NCBI RefSeq assembly: GCF_004332155.1
Contig: NZ_SJDV01000001.1
Location: 558,001-622,000, forward strand
Source of the DNA: Gramella sp. KN1008
GTDB taxonomy: Bacteria; Bacteroidota; Bacteroidia; Flavobacteriales; Flavobacteriaceae
Length of the DNA stretch: 64,000 nt
Direction: 5' to 3'
Positions 40,191-50,357 of the stretch are shown here, in pieces (within the stretch, counting starts at the first letter, position 1; the number at the start of each line of letters is the position of its first letter). The notes beneath the pieces were generated by a model. It saw only the letters and a list, made by a program, of their open reading frames with translations, did not search any database and was not told the origin of the DNA. A program made the translations under genes and the position numbers.

Positions 40191-42932
40191 ATGAAACCAT
40201 ATTTATATAAGTTATTGATAATATGTGTCATAACAATTACTTCTTCCTATTCGCAGGAATTTGTCCCACCTATACAAAACTATTCTCCGGCAGAATATGC
40301 GGCAGCTAGTCAGAACTGGGATATTGCTTTGGACGAAAGGGGGGTGGTCTATGCAGCCAACAATCAGGGATTATTGGTTTTTGACGGTGTGAACTGGGAA
40401 CTTTTTCCCTTGGAAAGCCGATCTATTATCCGTTCAGTTTATCCTTATAATGGAAAGGTATTTATAGGCTCCTATCAGGAATTCGGGTACTGGGAAACTA
40501 CCGATGAGGGATGCATGAATTATGTTTCCCTGACTTCTCTAATGAAGGACATTGATATGCAGAGCGATGAATTTTGGGAAATAACTTCTTATAATGACGC
40601 TATTTATTTTAGGTCATTTGGTGCGGTATATAAATATCAGGATAATAAGATCTCTAAGATCGAGGAAATTGTTTCCACGGCTATGGGAAATTATAAGGAT
40701 CAACTAATACTAGCTCCAAGAAAGAACGGGCTGGTATCCTTAGATGTTTCTGGAAAACTGACGCCTTTGGAGGGGAATCTCGATGTCATTATGAATATTA
40801 ATGTGATTGATATTGAATCAGCAGGAGATACCTTATACATTGGAGGAAAAGAAGGATTGTATTACTATGCAAATAACAAAGTTAGAAGGTTTTGGGACAA
40901 TGAGTTGAATGAATTTCTGCAAAAATCCGAATTGAATCATATCATTTCAGTTTCTGATAACGAACTGGTACTTGGTACAATCAAAAACGGAATAGTGCAC
41001 TATGATATTTCGGGCAGCACCTATCATGTCTATAACCGTGCCTCCGGTCTTCAAAACAATACTGTTCTTGGTATGGCCTATGCCCGGGATAAATTATGGC
41101 TGGCATTGGATAAAGGTGTGGATTATGTTGATCTCCATGAACCTATTAAATTTTATACAGATAATACAGGGGAAGTAGGAGCTGTTTACGATCTTCAGAT
41201 TTACAGGGGAGAATATTATTTGGCAAGTAATACTGGTGTTTACAGAATCGGAAATAGTGGCCCGGAACTTATTGAAAATGCTACCGATCATACCTGGAAC
41301 CTGGAAGTTATAGATAATACCTTATATGCTAACCATAATACGGGTACATATAAAATTGTTAATAACAGCTTTGTTCCTATAGATAACAGGACGGGAAGTT
41401 TTGTGATAAAAAAGCTGAAAGAGAACGATAAATACTTAATAGGTCATTATACCGGGCTAAGTCTTTTTGATCCTGGAAATGCTGAATTAGAAGTCCTGGA
41501 AGAGATAAATTTTCCTGTCAAGGAAATTGTGTTTGAAGGTGACGATAAGATATGGGCTGCGCATCCTTATGAAGGTCTTTACCGTATAACCACAGATGGA
41601 TGGGAGGAATTTGAAATCGAAAAAGTTTCTCCGTTAGGGGATAGTAAGAATTTTAGTCCGAAGATCTATAAAGTTAATGATCAGATTCTAACCTATATCG
41701 ATGAAAAGTGGTATAAATATAATCCTTTTACCCAAACCTTTGAGAGGTCTAAAGAATTGGCATCTTATGATCATTCCCGGCTGGTATATAAGGGAGATTC
41801 TGAGTATATATTTATTAATACTCTTGAGGGGTCTTTGGTAATTACCGATTTAAAAGATGAACAATTTTCTATTCCAGCGCAAAAACTGAATAATCGTATG
41901 GTAAAGGGAAATGAGAATTTGGTAAGGCTCAATGATTCCATATTCTATGTAACCTTGAATGATGGGTTTGCAAGGTTAAATCTCAATAGACTTAGGAGAC
42001 AACGGGAAGCGGAATGGATTAGTGCGCCTTTTATTAAAGAATTTTCTGATGAGATTGAACGATACTCTTTGAAAGATCCGGCTGCAATTCCCTATAAACA
42101 AAGCCGTAATATTACAATTAAAGCGGGTATGCCTGTTTCTGAGGCCGGTGAGGTAATATATGAGCTTAAAGGGGAGGAGAGTCTTAGTGGAATTGTAACG
42201 GGTGGCGAGATTAATTTCCGAAACTTAAAACACGGAGATTATGAATTACAACTAAAGGCTGCAGGTGAGAATATGAACAAAACTTTGCCGGCAGAGATCC
42301 TGTATTTTTCAATAGCTCCTCCCTGGTACTTTTCAGTTTGGATGAAAGCCGTGTATGTTTTATTTCTTATTCTAATATTCTTATTTATTTATTGGGTTAA
42401 CAAACAGAAGCTTAAGAAACATCAACTACAACTGGAAGAAAAATTTGAAAAAGAACATTCAGAACGTTTGAATATGCTTGAAAAGCAAAGATTGATGAAC
42501 GAAATTGATCTTAAGCGAAAAGAACTTGCCAATACAACCATGATGGCCGCAAAAAAGAATGAAGTCTTGATGGAGATTCAGGGTGAATTGAGTAAGGATA
42601 AGAATAAATTTTCCAATCAGTTTCGTATTAAACATATTATGAATAAGATTAATACCGCTGTAAAAAATAAGGACGAATGGAAGGTTTTTGAGACCAACTT
42701 TAATGAAGTGCATGAGGATTTCTTTAAAGACCTTCTTAAACGGTACCCGAAACTTACCAGTAAGGACCTTAAATTGTGTTCCTATCTTAAAATGAATCTT
42801 AGTTCTAAAGAAATCGCTCCTTTAATGGGGATTTCTGTAAGGGGTGTGGAAGTTCATCGATATCGCTTAAGAAAGAAAATGAAACTTGATAGTGATGTGA
42901 ATCTCACAAAATTCCTTATCAAGAATTTTTAA
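40191..42932 (+). CDS. Membrane-anchored Y_Y_Y-domain regulator with LuxR-type DNA-binding domain
   Basis: 913 residues. Signal peptide (about 22), then periplasmic beta-propeller-like repeats to about 630 (for example AANNQGLLVFDGVNWELF), a Y_Y_Y domain at about 640-705, one membrane helix at about 715-738 (ending FLFIYWV), a coiled coil at about 740-820, and a LuxR/GerE helix-turn-helix at about 850-905 (LSSKEIAPLMGISVRGVEVH). There is no histidine kinase or receiver domain, so periplasmic sensing would have to act directly on a DNA-binding domain at the membrane. Position before SusC/SusD makes it the likely sugar sensor of the locus. The ATG at 40191 starts a clean signal peptide; the TTG at 40170 does not. 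Two direct TGCACAAT repeats sit just upstream (40160, 40171). Confidence 0.88.
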   Translation: MKPYLYKLLIICVITITSSYSQEFVPPIQNYSPAEYAAASQNWDIALDERGVVYAANNQGLLVFDGVNWELFPLESRSIIRSVYPYNGKVFIGSYQEFGYWETTDEGCMNYVSLTSLMKDIDMQSDEFWEITSYNDAIYFRSFGAVYKYQDNKISKIEEIVSTAMGNYKDQLILAPRKNGLVSLDVSGKLTPLEGNLDVIMNINVIDIESAGDTLYIGGKEGLYYYANNKVRRFWDNELNEFLQKSELNHIISVSDNELVLGTIKNGIVHYDISGSTYHVYNRASGLQNNTVLGMAYARDKLWLALDKGVDYVDLHEPIKFYTDNTGEVGAVYDLQIYRGEYYLASNTGVYRIGNSGPELIENATDHTWNLEVIDNTLYANHNTGTYKIVNNSFVPIDNRTGSFVIKKLKENDKYLIGHYTGLSLFDPGNAELEVLEEINFPVKEIVFEGDDKIWAAHPYEGLYRITTDGWEEFEIEKVSPLGDSKNFSPKIYKVNDQILTYIDEKWYKYNPFTQTFERSKELASYDHSRLVYKGDSEYIFINTLEGSLVITDLKDEQFSIPAQKLNNRMVKGNENLVRLNDSIFYVTLNDGFARLNLNRLRRQREAEWISAPFIKEFSDEIERYSLKDPAAIPYKQSRNITIKAGMPVSEAGEVIYELKGEESLSGIVTGGEINFRNLKHGDYELQLKAAGENMNKTLPAEILYFSIAPPWYFSVWMKAVYVLFLILIFLFIYWVNKQKLKKHQLQLEEKFEKEHSERLNMLEKQRLMNEIDLKRKELANTTMMAAKKNEVLMEIQGELSKDKNKFSNQFRIKHIMNKINTAVKNKDEWKVFETNFNEVHEDFFKDLLKRYPKLTSKDLKLCSYLKMNLSSKEIAPLMGISVRGVEVHRYRLRKKMKLDSDVNLTKFLIKNF

Positions 42933-43030
42933 ATTCTTAAAAACAGGGGGTGATAATTCCTAAAAATGACTACTACAATACTACATCATAATCAAAAAAT
43001 TATCCTAAAATTTTACTTCAAAATAATATT

Positions 43031-43053
43031 AAATACTTGAAAATCAAGTATTT
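43031..43053. promoter_or_regulatory. 10-bp inverted repeat upstream of susC
   Basis: AAATACTTGA and TCAAGTATTT with a 3-nt gap. It could be the terminator of the regulator gene (a T-rich but interrupted tail follows) or an operator. Confidence 0.5.
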
Positions 43054-43073
43054 ATTGTGTATTTTAACCTGAA

Positions 43074-43091
43074 GTAGTAGATGTGTACTAC
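43074..43091. promoter_or_regulatory. Candidate operator: GTAGTA-N6-TACTAC
   Basis: A perfect 6-6-6 inverted repeat about 70 nt before the susC start. Placement fits a site for the adjacent LuxR-type regulator. A TTTG-N21-TATCTTTC promoter-like pair follows (about 43096-43128). Confidence 0.45.
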
Positions 43092-43159
43092 AACGTTTGC
43101 GTGAAAAAGCCCTTTGGGCGTATCTTTCAGTAACAATTAAAGCAAAAACACTCACGAGT

Positions 43160-46153
43160 ATGAAAGTAAAATTATTCTTGGCTTGTGCATTTTTCATGAC
43201 TTTCATTAGTATGAATTACGCTCAGCAAACTAAAACTGTTAATGGTGTCGTCACCGATGCCAATGATGTGCCCTTACCGGGTGCCGAAGTGAAGGTGATT
43301 GGTAAGGAGATTTTTGATGTGACTGACTTCGATGGAAACTTCACTTTAGAGAATGTTGAGGTTGGAGATGTGTTTCGTGTGACTTTTCTTGGTTTCGCAG
43401 CACAGGAAATAGAAGTAACTACTAGTTCCGATTATGCTGTTAGTCTTACAGAGGATACCGGACAATTAGAGGAGGTAGTCATTGTAGGGTATGGTAGCCA
43501 GAGAAAACAGGATTTAACAGGAAGTATTAGTCGTGTAAGTACCGAAGAAATCACGCGCCAGCCTGCGTCTTCCCCAATGCAATCCATTCAGGGTAGAGCA
43601 GCCGGTGTTCAGATTACACCTTCCGGAGCTCCGGGGTCAACTCCTGATGTTTTTATTAGAGGACTTGGAACAGCTTTCGGAGGGCAAAATCCTTTATATG
43701 TTGTAGATGGAATTCTTACCGATAATATAGATAACATAAATCCTAATGATATCACAAATATTGATATTCTTAAAGATGCATCCTCTCTTGCGATTTATGG
43801 TAATAGAGGTGCTAATGGGGTTATTATCGTTACGACCAAAAAAGGTAAAGCCGGAGCTACAGAAATTAATATTGAATCCTCTTATGGTATTAAATCGGAA
43901 TTAAGAAAAGTTAAGATGGCCGATTCAAGGTCTTTTGCTATCTATTCCAATGAAGCGCTGCAGGCTGATGGAGATGATCCGAGATTTTCTGAAAATCAGG
44001 AATTTAATACTGATTGGTTTGATGAAATCACCAGATCTGGAAGTATTTCAAGTAATAACCTTTCAATCACAGCTGGTAGCGAAAAGGTAAGAACATTTTT
44101 TAGTGCCGGGTATTATGAGGAAGAAGGTATACTAAAAGGGAATGATTTTAATAGGCTTACTTTAAGAAGTAATACAGAATTTGACCTGGTAGAAAGGATC
44201 AAATTCAGTCAACAGGTAAGTGCGGCATTATCCGATGAAATTCCAAAGCCATTTGGAGCATTCAATAATGCATACAAACAAACTCCTATCATCCCGGTGA
44301 GATATCCTCAAGGGAATGAATTCGCAGGTAAGTTTGGGTCTTCAACCGGAATCAATAATGTGGGTAATCCTGTTCGCGATTTGTTCTACAATAATCAGCA
44401 ACAGAAGAATTTAAGGTTACAGGGAACATTTACTATCGAGGCTGATATTGCTGATTGGATAGATTTCACATCCAGATTCGGTATAGAAACAGAATATTTT
44501 AGAAGCAGATCTTTTGTTCCTAATCTTGATCTATTCTTATCTGGGGATCCAACCCGTACGGTGGATGACTATTCAGCAGATAGTCCAAAAAATACGCTAA
44601 TCACCACTAAGAACAACAATTATCGTTGGGTATTAGACAATTTCGTAACTCTCAATCACTCTTTAAACGATGTTCATAATTTCAAACTTACCTTAGGTAC
44701 CACTGTAGAAGAACTGTTAGGTTCCAATGGCATTATGAATGGCGAATATTTAAGAGGTGTTCGTTATAATGTTCCACCACAAAGTGATTTTTGGTTTTTA
44801 AATAATGGTGATGAAGAACCTCAATTATCCTCTGGAAGGTCTGGAAACCTGATAAGATTGAATTCATACTTTGCAAGAGCGAATTATGATTATGACAGTA
44901 AATATTTATTAACTGCCACAATTAGACGTGACGGTTCCAGTCAGTTCCAGGAAGGCAACAAATGGGGTAACTTTTTCTCTGTGGGTGCCGGTTGGGTTAT
45001 ATCTGAAGAAGAATTTTTACTTGGTTCAGAAACAATCAGCTTTCTAAAACTTCGAGGTAGTTTTGGAGAACTAGGAAACCAGAATGTACCATTGAACATC
45101 CTAACCTTTGCAACAGGATTAAACTACCCGTTTGGGCCTGATGAATCTATTAACGAGGGAGGAACGATCAATGAATTGATTGATCCTGCTCTATCCTGGG
45201 AGACTACAGAGGAGTTTGATATCGGTTTGGAGTTCGGATTTTTGGAAAATAAACTTTCCGGAGAAATAGATTATTATAATCGTCTAAACCGAAATGCCAT
45301 TCTGCCTGTGGAATTACCAGATGCTTTTGGATTTAGCGGCACCACACTTACACCAGCCGGACAGGTGCGAAATGAAGGAGTGGAAATTGTCTTAAACTGG
45401 AGTGATAATATTGGAGAAGATTTCAGCTATAGCATTGGAGGTAATCTTACTTTTAATAATAATGAACTCGAAAAAGTTACAAATCAGTTCTTCGCTGAAA
45501 ATACTGGAGGAAGTATAGGTAATGGTCAGATCACTAAAAAAGTGGTTGAAGGCCAGCCACTTGGTAGTTTCTGGTTGTTAGATGTTACCGGAGTAGACGA
45601 AAATGGTCAGTTCATTTATGATGATGTTGATAATAGCGGAACCATTAACGATGCTGATAAGAAGTTTTTTGGAGCTTATACTCCTAAGAATTTTGGAGGA
45701 TTCAATTTCTCTATGAATTATAAGAACTGGGACTTTAATTTAGATGGCTATGGAAACTGGGGTAACTATGTTTACAACGGTAAAAAGGCCAACAGGTTTA
45801 GTAATGAGAATATAGAGCAGGAAGTTTTTGATAATAGATGGACACCTCAGAATCCTTCAAATACTGAACCAGCCCCATTTAACGCTGTACCCTTATCTTC
45901 AGATTATTATTTAGAAAAAGGAGATTTCCTTAGAATAAATAATATAACGCTTGGATATACCTTGCCGCTTGCTGAAGAGTTGTTTATTAGAAATGCGAGA
46001 GTATACTTTACTGCTCAAAATCCTGTCATCGCTCAGGCATATTCAGGTTATACTCCGGAAATTCCAGGAGGCCCATTATCTAATGCAGGGGTAGAGCTAA
46101 ACGCTTATCCATCTACTCAATCATTTATTTTAGGATTAAACTTAAGTTTATAA
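43160..46153 (+). CDS. SusC-like TonB-dependent outer-membrane transporter
   Basis: 997 residues. After a signal peptide (cut near NYAQQ) comes a carboxypeptidase-regulatory-like domain (VNGVVTDANDVPLPGAEVKV), then EEVVIVGYGSQRKQDLTGSI and the plug domain (PLYVVDGILTDNI, LKDASSLAIYGNRGANGVII), then the 22-strand barrel. It imports oligosaccharides, with SusD as lid. The ATG at 43160 is chosen because it starts the signal peptide; the TTG at 43097 lies in the promoter region. Start of the glycan-import operon. Confidence 0.96.
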   Translation: MKVKLFLACAFFMTFISMNYAQQTKTVNGVVTDANDVPLPGAEVKVIGKEIFDVTDFDGNFTLENVEVGDVFRVTFLGFAAQEIEVTTSSDYAVSLTEDTGQLEEVVIVGYGSQRKQDLTGSISRVSTEEITRQPASSPMQSIQGRAAGVQITPSGAPGSTPDVFIRGLGTAFGGQNPLYVVDGILTDNIDNINPNDITNIDILKDASSLAIYGNRGANGVIIVTTKKGKAGATEINIESSYGIKSELRKVKMADSRSFAIYSNEALQADGDDPRFSENQEFNTDWFDEITRSGSISSNNLSITAGSEKVRTFFSAGYYEEEGILKGNDFNRLTLRSNTEFDLVERIKFSQQVSAALSDEIPKPFGAFNNAYKQTPIIPVRYPQGNEFAGKFGSSTGINNVGNPVRDLFYNNQQQKNLRLQGTFTIEADIADWIDFTSRFGIETEYFRSRSFVPNLDLFLSGDPTRTVDDYSADSPKNTLITTKNNNYRWVLDNFVTLNHSLNDVHNFKLTLGTTVEELLGSNGIMNGEYLRGVRYNVPPQSDFWFLNNGDEEPQLSSGRSGNLIRLNSYFARANYDYDSKYLLTATIRRDGSSQFQEGNKWGNFFSVGAGWVISEEEFLLGSETISFLKLRGSFGELGNQNVPLNILTFATGLNYPFGPDESINEGGTINELIDPALSWETTEEFDIGLEFGFLENKLSGEIDYYNRLNRNAILPVELPDAFGFSGTTLTPAGQVRNEGVEIVLNWSDNIGEDFSYSIGGNLTFNNNELEKVTNQFFAENTGGSIGNGQITKKVVEGQPLGSFWLLDVTGVDENGQFIYDDVDNSGTINDADKKFFGAYTPKNFGGFNFSMNYKNWDFNLDGYGNWGNYVYNGKKANRFSNENIEQEVFDNRWTPQNPSNTEPAPFNAVPLSSDYYLEKGDFLRINNITLGYTLPLAEELFIRNARVYFTAQNPVIAQAYSGYTPEIPGGPLSNAGVELNAYPSTQSFILGLNLSL

Positions 46154-46163
46154 AAAAGAAACT

Positions 46164-47603
46164 ATGAAAACCATAAATAGAAAGTTTTTAATCATATTGG
46201 CTGTTATTGGATTTGTTTCTTGTAGTGAAGATTTTCTAGAAGTAAATCCTTCACAGGAAACCCCGGAAGTAGCCTTATCAGATCCAGATGTTGCTCCGCA
46301 ATTGGTTAACGCTATATATAATCAGTTTTTAGGCTTTAACATGAGTTCTTTTCCGTGGTATGGAGCTACAGAAATCACTTCAGATAATGCAGATAAAGGA
46401 AGTGATCCAGGTGATACCGGAACATATCAGAAGAACCATGCTGAATATACCTATACTGAAACGGAAGCTTCATTTAGAAACCTTTGGGAAAACCATTATC
46501 AGGGAATTGCCAGGGCAAATAGAGCGATCTTACTTCTGCCTGATGTAGATATCGAAGATGATCTGAAGAATCGTTTATTAGGAGAGGCTAGATTTCTAAG
46601 AGGTTTGATGTATTTCAGAATGGTTCAGATGTTCGGGGGAGTGCCGCTAATAGATTTTATTCCGGATCCTAATAGTGAAGAAGATATTAACCGGGCTTAT
46701 CAAAGAGCATCTTTAGAAGAGATGTATACTTTTATTGAAAAGGATCTTCAATTCGCTATTGATAACCTTCCTTTTAAAAGTGAATACGCACCCAGTGATC
46801 TAGGTAGAGCACCAAAAGGTGCAGCCCTGGCCCTTATGGCAAAGGTGAAACTTTATCAGCAGGAATGGCAGGCAGCCTATGATTACTCTCAGGAAGTGAT
46901 AAATTCGGGAGAGTATCAACTGGAAAGCAATTATGAGGACATTTGGAAAGAAGAGTTTGAAAATGGAGTGGAGTCTATCTTTGAGATCCAGGGAAGAGGC
47001 GAAACCCCAAGTCTTGGAGTTAATAACTACAGAACTTCCCAGGGTGCCCGAGGCCAGGGAGGCTGGGGTTGGGGATTCAATTCTCCCAGTGAAGATTTGG
47101 TGAATGCTTATGAGGATGGTGATGAACGAATGGACGGAACAATCATTTTTAGAGGAGAAACCTTATATGATGGCCGTTTTGTTCCTGAAACCGTGACTAA
47201 CGAAAGGTATAATCAGAAAGCATATGTTCATCTGGAAGCGGAAAGCCCAGATGAAAAGAACGTTCGTCTTATTAGATATGGAGAAGTATTATTGATCAAT
47301 GCTGAAGCTGCTTTTCAACTTGGTAATATAGATACTGCTCTTGAAAAAGTGAATGAAATTCGAGATCGTGCCGGTTTGGATGATCTTGAAACTCTTACTT
47401 TATTGGATATCTATAAAGAGAGAAGACTTGAATTAGCCATGGAAGGAGATAGGATTTTTGATCTTCGTCGCCAGGGACGTGCTGCTGAAGTAATGCAAGC
47501 CTTCGGAGTACCTTTTGTAGAAGGGAAACATGAACTATTCCCTATTCCACAAGAACAGATAGCCCAAAGTGGTGGATTGCTAGAGCAGAACCCTCTTTGG
47601 TAA
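46164..47603 (+). CDS. SusD/RagB-like surface glycan-binding lipoprotein
   Basis: 479 residues. Lipobox VIGFVSCSEDFLEVNPS (Cys about 19). The helical TPR-like fold is indicated by RFLRGLMYFRMVQMFGGVPL, and the C-terminal RRLELAMEGDRIFDLRRQGR is a SusD signature. It captures the substrate for the SusC pore. 10 nt after SusC and 3 nt before the first glycosidase gene. Confidence 0.95.
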   Translation: MKTINRKFLIILAVIGFVSCSEDFLEVNPSQETPEVALSDPDVAPQLVNAIYNQFLGFNMSSFPWYGATEITSDNADKGSDPGDTGTYQKNHAEYTYTETEASFRNLWENHYQGIARANRAILLLPDVDIEDDLKNRLLGEARFLRGLMYFRMVQMFGGVPLIDFIPDPNSEEDINRAYQRASLEEMYTFIEKDLQFAIDNLPFKSEYAPSDLGRAPKGAALALMAKVKLYQQEWQAAYDYSQEVINSGEYQLESNYEDIWKEEFENGVESIFEIQGRGETPSLGVNNYRTSQGARGQGGWGWGFNSPSEDLVNAYEDGDERMDGTIIFRGETLYDGRFVPETVTNERYNQKAYVHLEAESPDEKNVRLIRYGEVLLINAEAAFQLGNIDTALEKVNEIRDRAGLDDLETLTLLDIYKERRLELAMEGDRIFDLRRQGRAAEVMQAFGVPFVEGKHELFPIPQEQIAQSGGLLEQNPLW

Positions 47604-47606
47604 TCT

Positions 47607-48947
47607 ATGAAATGGAAACTTGGCATATTATTTTTACTAATTATAATGGGATGTAGCAGTGACTCGGGTACCGATTCGGTACCCGAAGGTCCTGCCACAG
47701 AAGTACCGGATAATGAGGAGGCAGGGGAAGAAGTTCCTTCCCTTAGTGATGAAGAACTTCTGGACCTGGTTCAGGAGACCACCTTTAATTATTTCTGGGA
47801 TTTTGCTGAGCCGGTAAGTGGGATGGCACGAGAACGATCTCAGGATGATGCATATGGAGGGCAATCTCCTAATCTGGTTACAACAGGAGGTACAGGCTTT
47901 GGCTTGGCTACCTTTCCCGCTGCGGTAGAAAGAGGATGGATAACAAAATCCGAAGCTGTAACAAGGCTTGAAAAGGTTCTGGACTTCCTTGAAAGTGTGC
48001 CAACTTATCATGGGGCCTATTCTCACTGGTATCTGGCCAGCACTGGTCAGACACGACCGTTTAGCCAGATGGATGACGGTGGGGATTTGGTGGAAACGGC
48101 TTTTTTAATACAGGGTTTGCTCATATGTAGAGCGTATTTTGATGAAAATGATATTAGATCCCGAATTACTGAGATCTGGGAAAATGTAGAATGGACCTGG
48201 TACACAAACGGAAAAGATGTTTTGTACTGGCACTGGTCACCTAATTACGATTTTCAAATGAACCTTCCAATTAAAGGATGGAACGAAGCACTTATCACCT
48301 ACGTACTGGCAGCTTCATCTCCCACTTACTCTATAGAGAAAGAGGTTTATAAGAGCGGATGGGCTTCAAATGGGAACATTAGAAGAAATCGACTACATTA
48401 TAGTATAAATATGCCGCTAGGACCTTTGTTTGGAGGTCCTTTATTTTTCAGTCATTATTCATTTATTGGTCTGGATCCTAGAAATCTTCAGGATGAATAT
48501 GCCAACTACTGGGAGCAGAATACAGCTCATACCTTAATCAATTATGAATATTCTGTAGATAACCCCAAAAATTATGAAGGATATGGAGAAGACAGCTGGG
48601 GCCTTACGGCTTCAGACAGTCACGAAGGCTATGCGGCACATAGCCCTACCAATGATCTTGGAGTGATCACTCCAACCGCCGCATTGTCTTCTTTTCCATA
48701 TAGCCCGGAAAAATCCATGACCGCCCTAAGGCACTTTTATGAAGATAAACATGACGAGCTCTGGGGAGAATATGGCTTTTACGATGCGTTTTCAGAAGAG
48801 CATGATTGGGTATCTGACGGATGGCTTGCCATCGACCAGGGTCCCATTGTGGCAATGATAGAAAATTACCGTTCTCAACTCCTGTGGGACTTATTCATGA
48901 GCAACCAGGAAATTAAGGACGGGCTGGAGAAACTGGGATTTCTTTAA
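47607..48947 (+). CDS. GH144-like (glycoamylase-fold) glycoside hydrolase lipoprotein, copy 1
   Basis: 446 residues with lipobox LIIMGCSSD, then an acidic linker and an (alpha/alpha)6-barrel of the PF10091 type. Recognisable segments: ETTFNYFWDFAEPVSGMARE, TTGGTGFGLATFPAA, YHGAYSHWY, DDGGDLVETAFLIQGLL, HSPTNDLGVITPTAALSSF. The family includes endo- and exo-acting beta-1,2-glucanases (GH144). It is probably surface-exposed or periplasmic and makes short oligosaccharides for SusC or GH3. It shares about half of its residues with copy 2. A perfect 11-bp inverted repeat lies in the DNA for the linker (47664-47686). Confidence 0.82.
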   Translation: MKWKLGILFLLIIMGCSSDSGTDSVPEGPATEVPDNEEAGEEVPSLSDEELLDLVQETTFNYFWDFAEPVSGMARERSQDDAYGGQSPNLVTTGGTGFGLATFPAAVERGWITKSEAVTRLEKVLDFLESVPTYHGAYSHWYLASTGQTRPFSQMDDGGDLVETAFLIQGLLICRAYFDENDIRSRITEIWENVEWTWYTNGKDVLYWHWSPNYDFQMNLPIKGWNEALITYVLAASSPTYSIEKEVYKSGWASNGNIRRNRLHYSINMPLGPLFGGPLFFSHYSFIGLDPRNLQDEYANYWEQNTAHTLINYEYSVDNPKNYEGYGEDSWGLTASDSHEGYAAHSPTNDLGVITPTAALSSFPYSPEKSMTALRHFYEDKHDELWGEYGFYDAFSEEHDWVSDGWLAIDQGPIVAMIENYRSQLLWDLFMSNQEIKDGLEKLGFL

Positions 48948-48977
48948 TAATTAAAATATTACTTCAAGAAATTTAAA

Positions 48978-50357
48978 ATGCTCAATAAATCTTTTTTAAT
49001 AATTCTGCTAGTAGGATTCGCCTTTATTGGCTGTAAAGACAATAAGAAAGACGCAGCGGGTTCAGAAAAGGAAGTATCAGATTCAGAAATGCAAATATCT
49101 GATGAAGCTTTGCTGGATACCGTTCAGAAACAAACATTGAAATTTTTCTGGGATTATGCCGAGCCCAACAGCGGCCTGGCCCGTGAACGTTATCATCCCG
49201 ATGGAAATTACCCGAAGAATGATTCACATGTGGTCACTACCGGAGGAACAGGTTTTGGCCTGATGGGAATCGTTGCAGGAATAGAACGCGGATTCATTCC
49301 CCGTGATTCGGCGGTCGCAAGGCTAGATAAAATAGCCGACTTTCTTGATAATGCACCAAGGTTTCATGGAGCCTGGTCACACTGGTTGAATGGTAAAACA
49401 GGAGAGGTGCAGGCATTCAGTAAAAAAGATAATGGTGGTGATATTGTAGAAACATCGTTTCTGGCACAGGGCTTTTTAGTGGTTCGCGAATACCTGAAAA
49501 ATGGTTCTGACAGGGAAAAGTCGGTAGCCAGGAAATATGACGAATTATGGAAAGGAATAGAATGGGAGTGGTATACCAATAATAAAAACGGAATTATTTG
49601 GCACTGGTCACCGGAATACGAATTCGAAAAAAATTTTGTGATTCAGGGCTATAATGAATGTCTTATTACTTATGTGATGGCTGCAGCTTCTCCCGATCAC
49701 TCTATTAAGCCGGAAGTATACCATGAAGGATGGGCTCGCGGAGGTGATATTACTACTAATGTTGAATCTTATGGAATTCCTCTCATTCTAAAGCACAATA
49801 CCCGAGGAGATAAAGGAGGCCCTCTTTTCTGGGCTCATTATTCCTACTTAGGTCTTAATCCAAAAGGCCTTACCGATAAGTATGCTAATTACTGGAACCT
49901 GAATGTGAACCATACTAATATCAATTATGAGTATTGCCAGGAAAACCCTAAAGGCTTTGAGACTTATGGACCCGAATCCTGGGGGCTTACTGCCAGCTAT
50001 ACACGAAAGGAGGATGGTAGTGTAGGTTATGCCGCTCATTCCCCCGATGAAGATAGAGGTGTAGTGTCGCCTACGGCAGCAATTAGCTCAATTCCATATA
50101 CTCCTGAAAAATCACTTAGAGCTATGAGGTATTTCTTTACAGATCAAAATGATCTGCTCTGGGGTCCTGCAGGATTTTATGACGCATATAGTCTTGAAGG
50201 AGAGCCATGGGTAGCTGACTGGTATCTTGCAATAGACCAGGGCCCTATGGTGGTAATGATAGAGAATTACCGTTCTGGGCTTATATGGGATCTGTTCATG
50301 CAGGCTCCTGAAGTGAAAAGCGGACTTGAAAAACTTGGTTTTGATTATGAAGAATAG
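48978..50357 (+). CDS. GH144-like (glycoamylase-fold) glycoside hydrolase lipoprotein, copy 2
   Basis: 459 residues with lipobox FAFIGCKDN. Same fold as copy 1: TLKFFWDYAEPNSGLARERY, VTTGGTGFGLMGIVAGI, FHGAWSHWLNGKTGEV, DNGGDIVETSFLAQGFL, HSPDEDRGVVSPTAAISSIP. Two diverged copies in one operon suggest an endo/exo division of labour or different chain lengths. The following esterase gene starts inside its last codons. Confidence 0.83.
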   Translation: MLNKSFLIILLVGFAFIGCKDNKKDAAGSEKEVSDSEMQISDEALLDTVQKQTLKFFWDYAEPNSGLARERYHPDGNYPKNDSHVVTTGGTGFGLMGIVAGIERGFIPRDSAVARLDKIADFLDNAPRFHGAWSHWLNGKTGEVQAFSKKDNGGDIVETSFLAQGFLVVREYLKNGSDREKSVARKYDELWKGIEWEWYTNNKNGIIWHWSPEYEFEKNFVIQGYNECLITYVMAAASPDHSIKPEVYHEGWARGGDITTNVESYGIPLILKHNTRGDKGGPLFWAHYSYLGLNPKGLTDKYANYWNLNVNHTNINYEYCQENPKGFETYGPESWGLTASYTRKEDGSVGYAAHSPDEDRGVVSPTAAISSIPYTPEKSLRAMRYFFTDQNDLLWGPAGFYDAYSLEGEPWVADWYLAIDQGPMVVMIENYRSGLIWDLFMQAPEVKSGLEKLGFDYEE

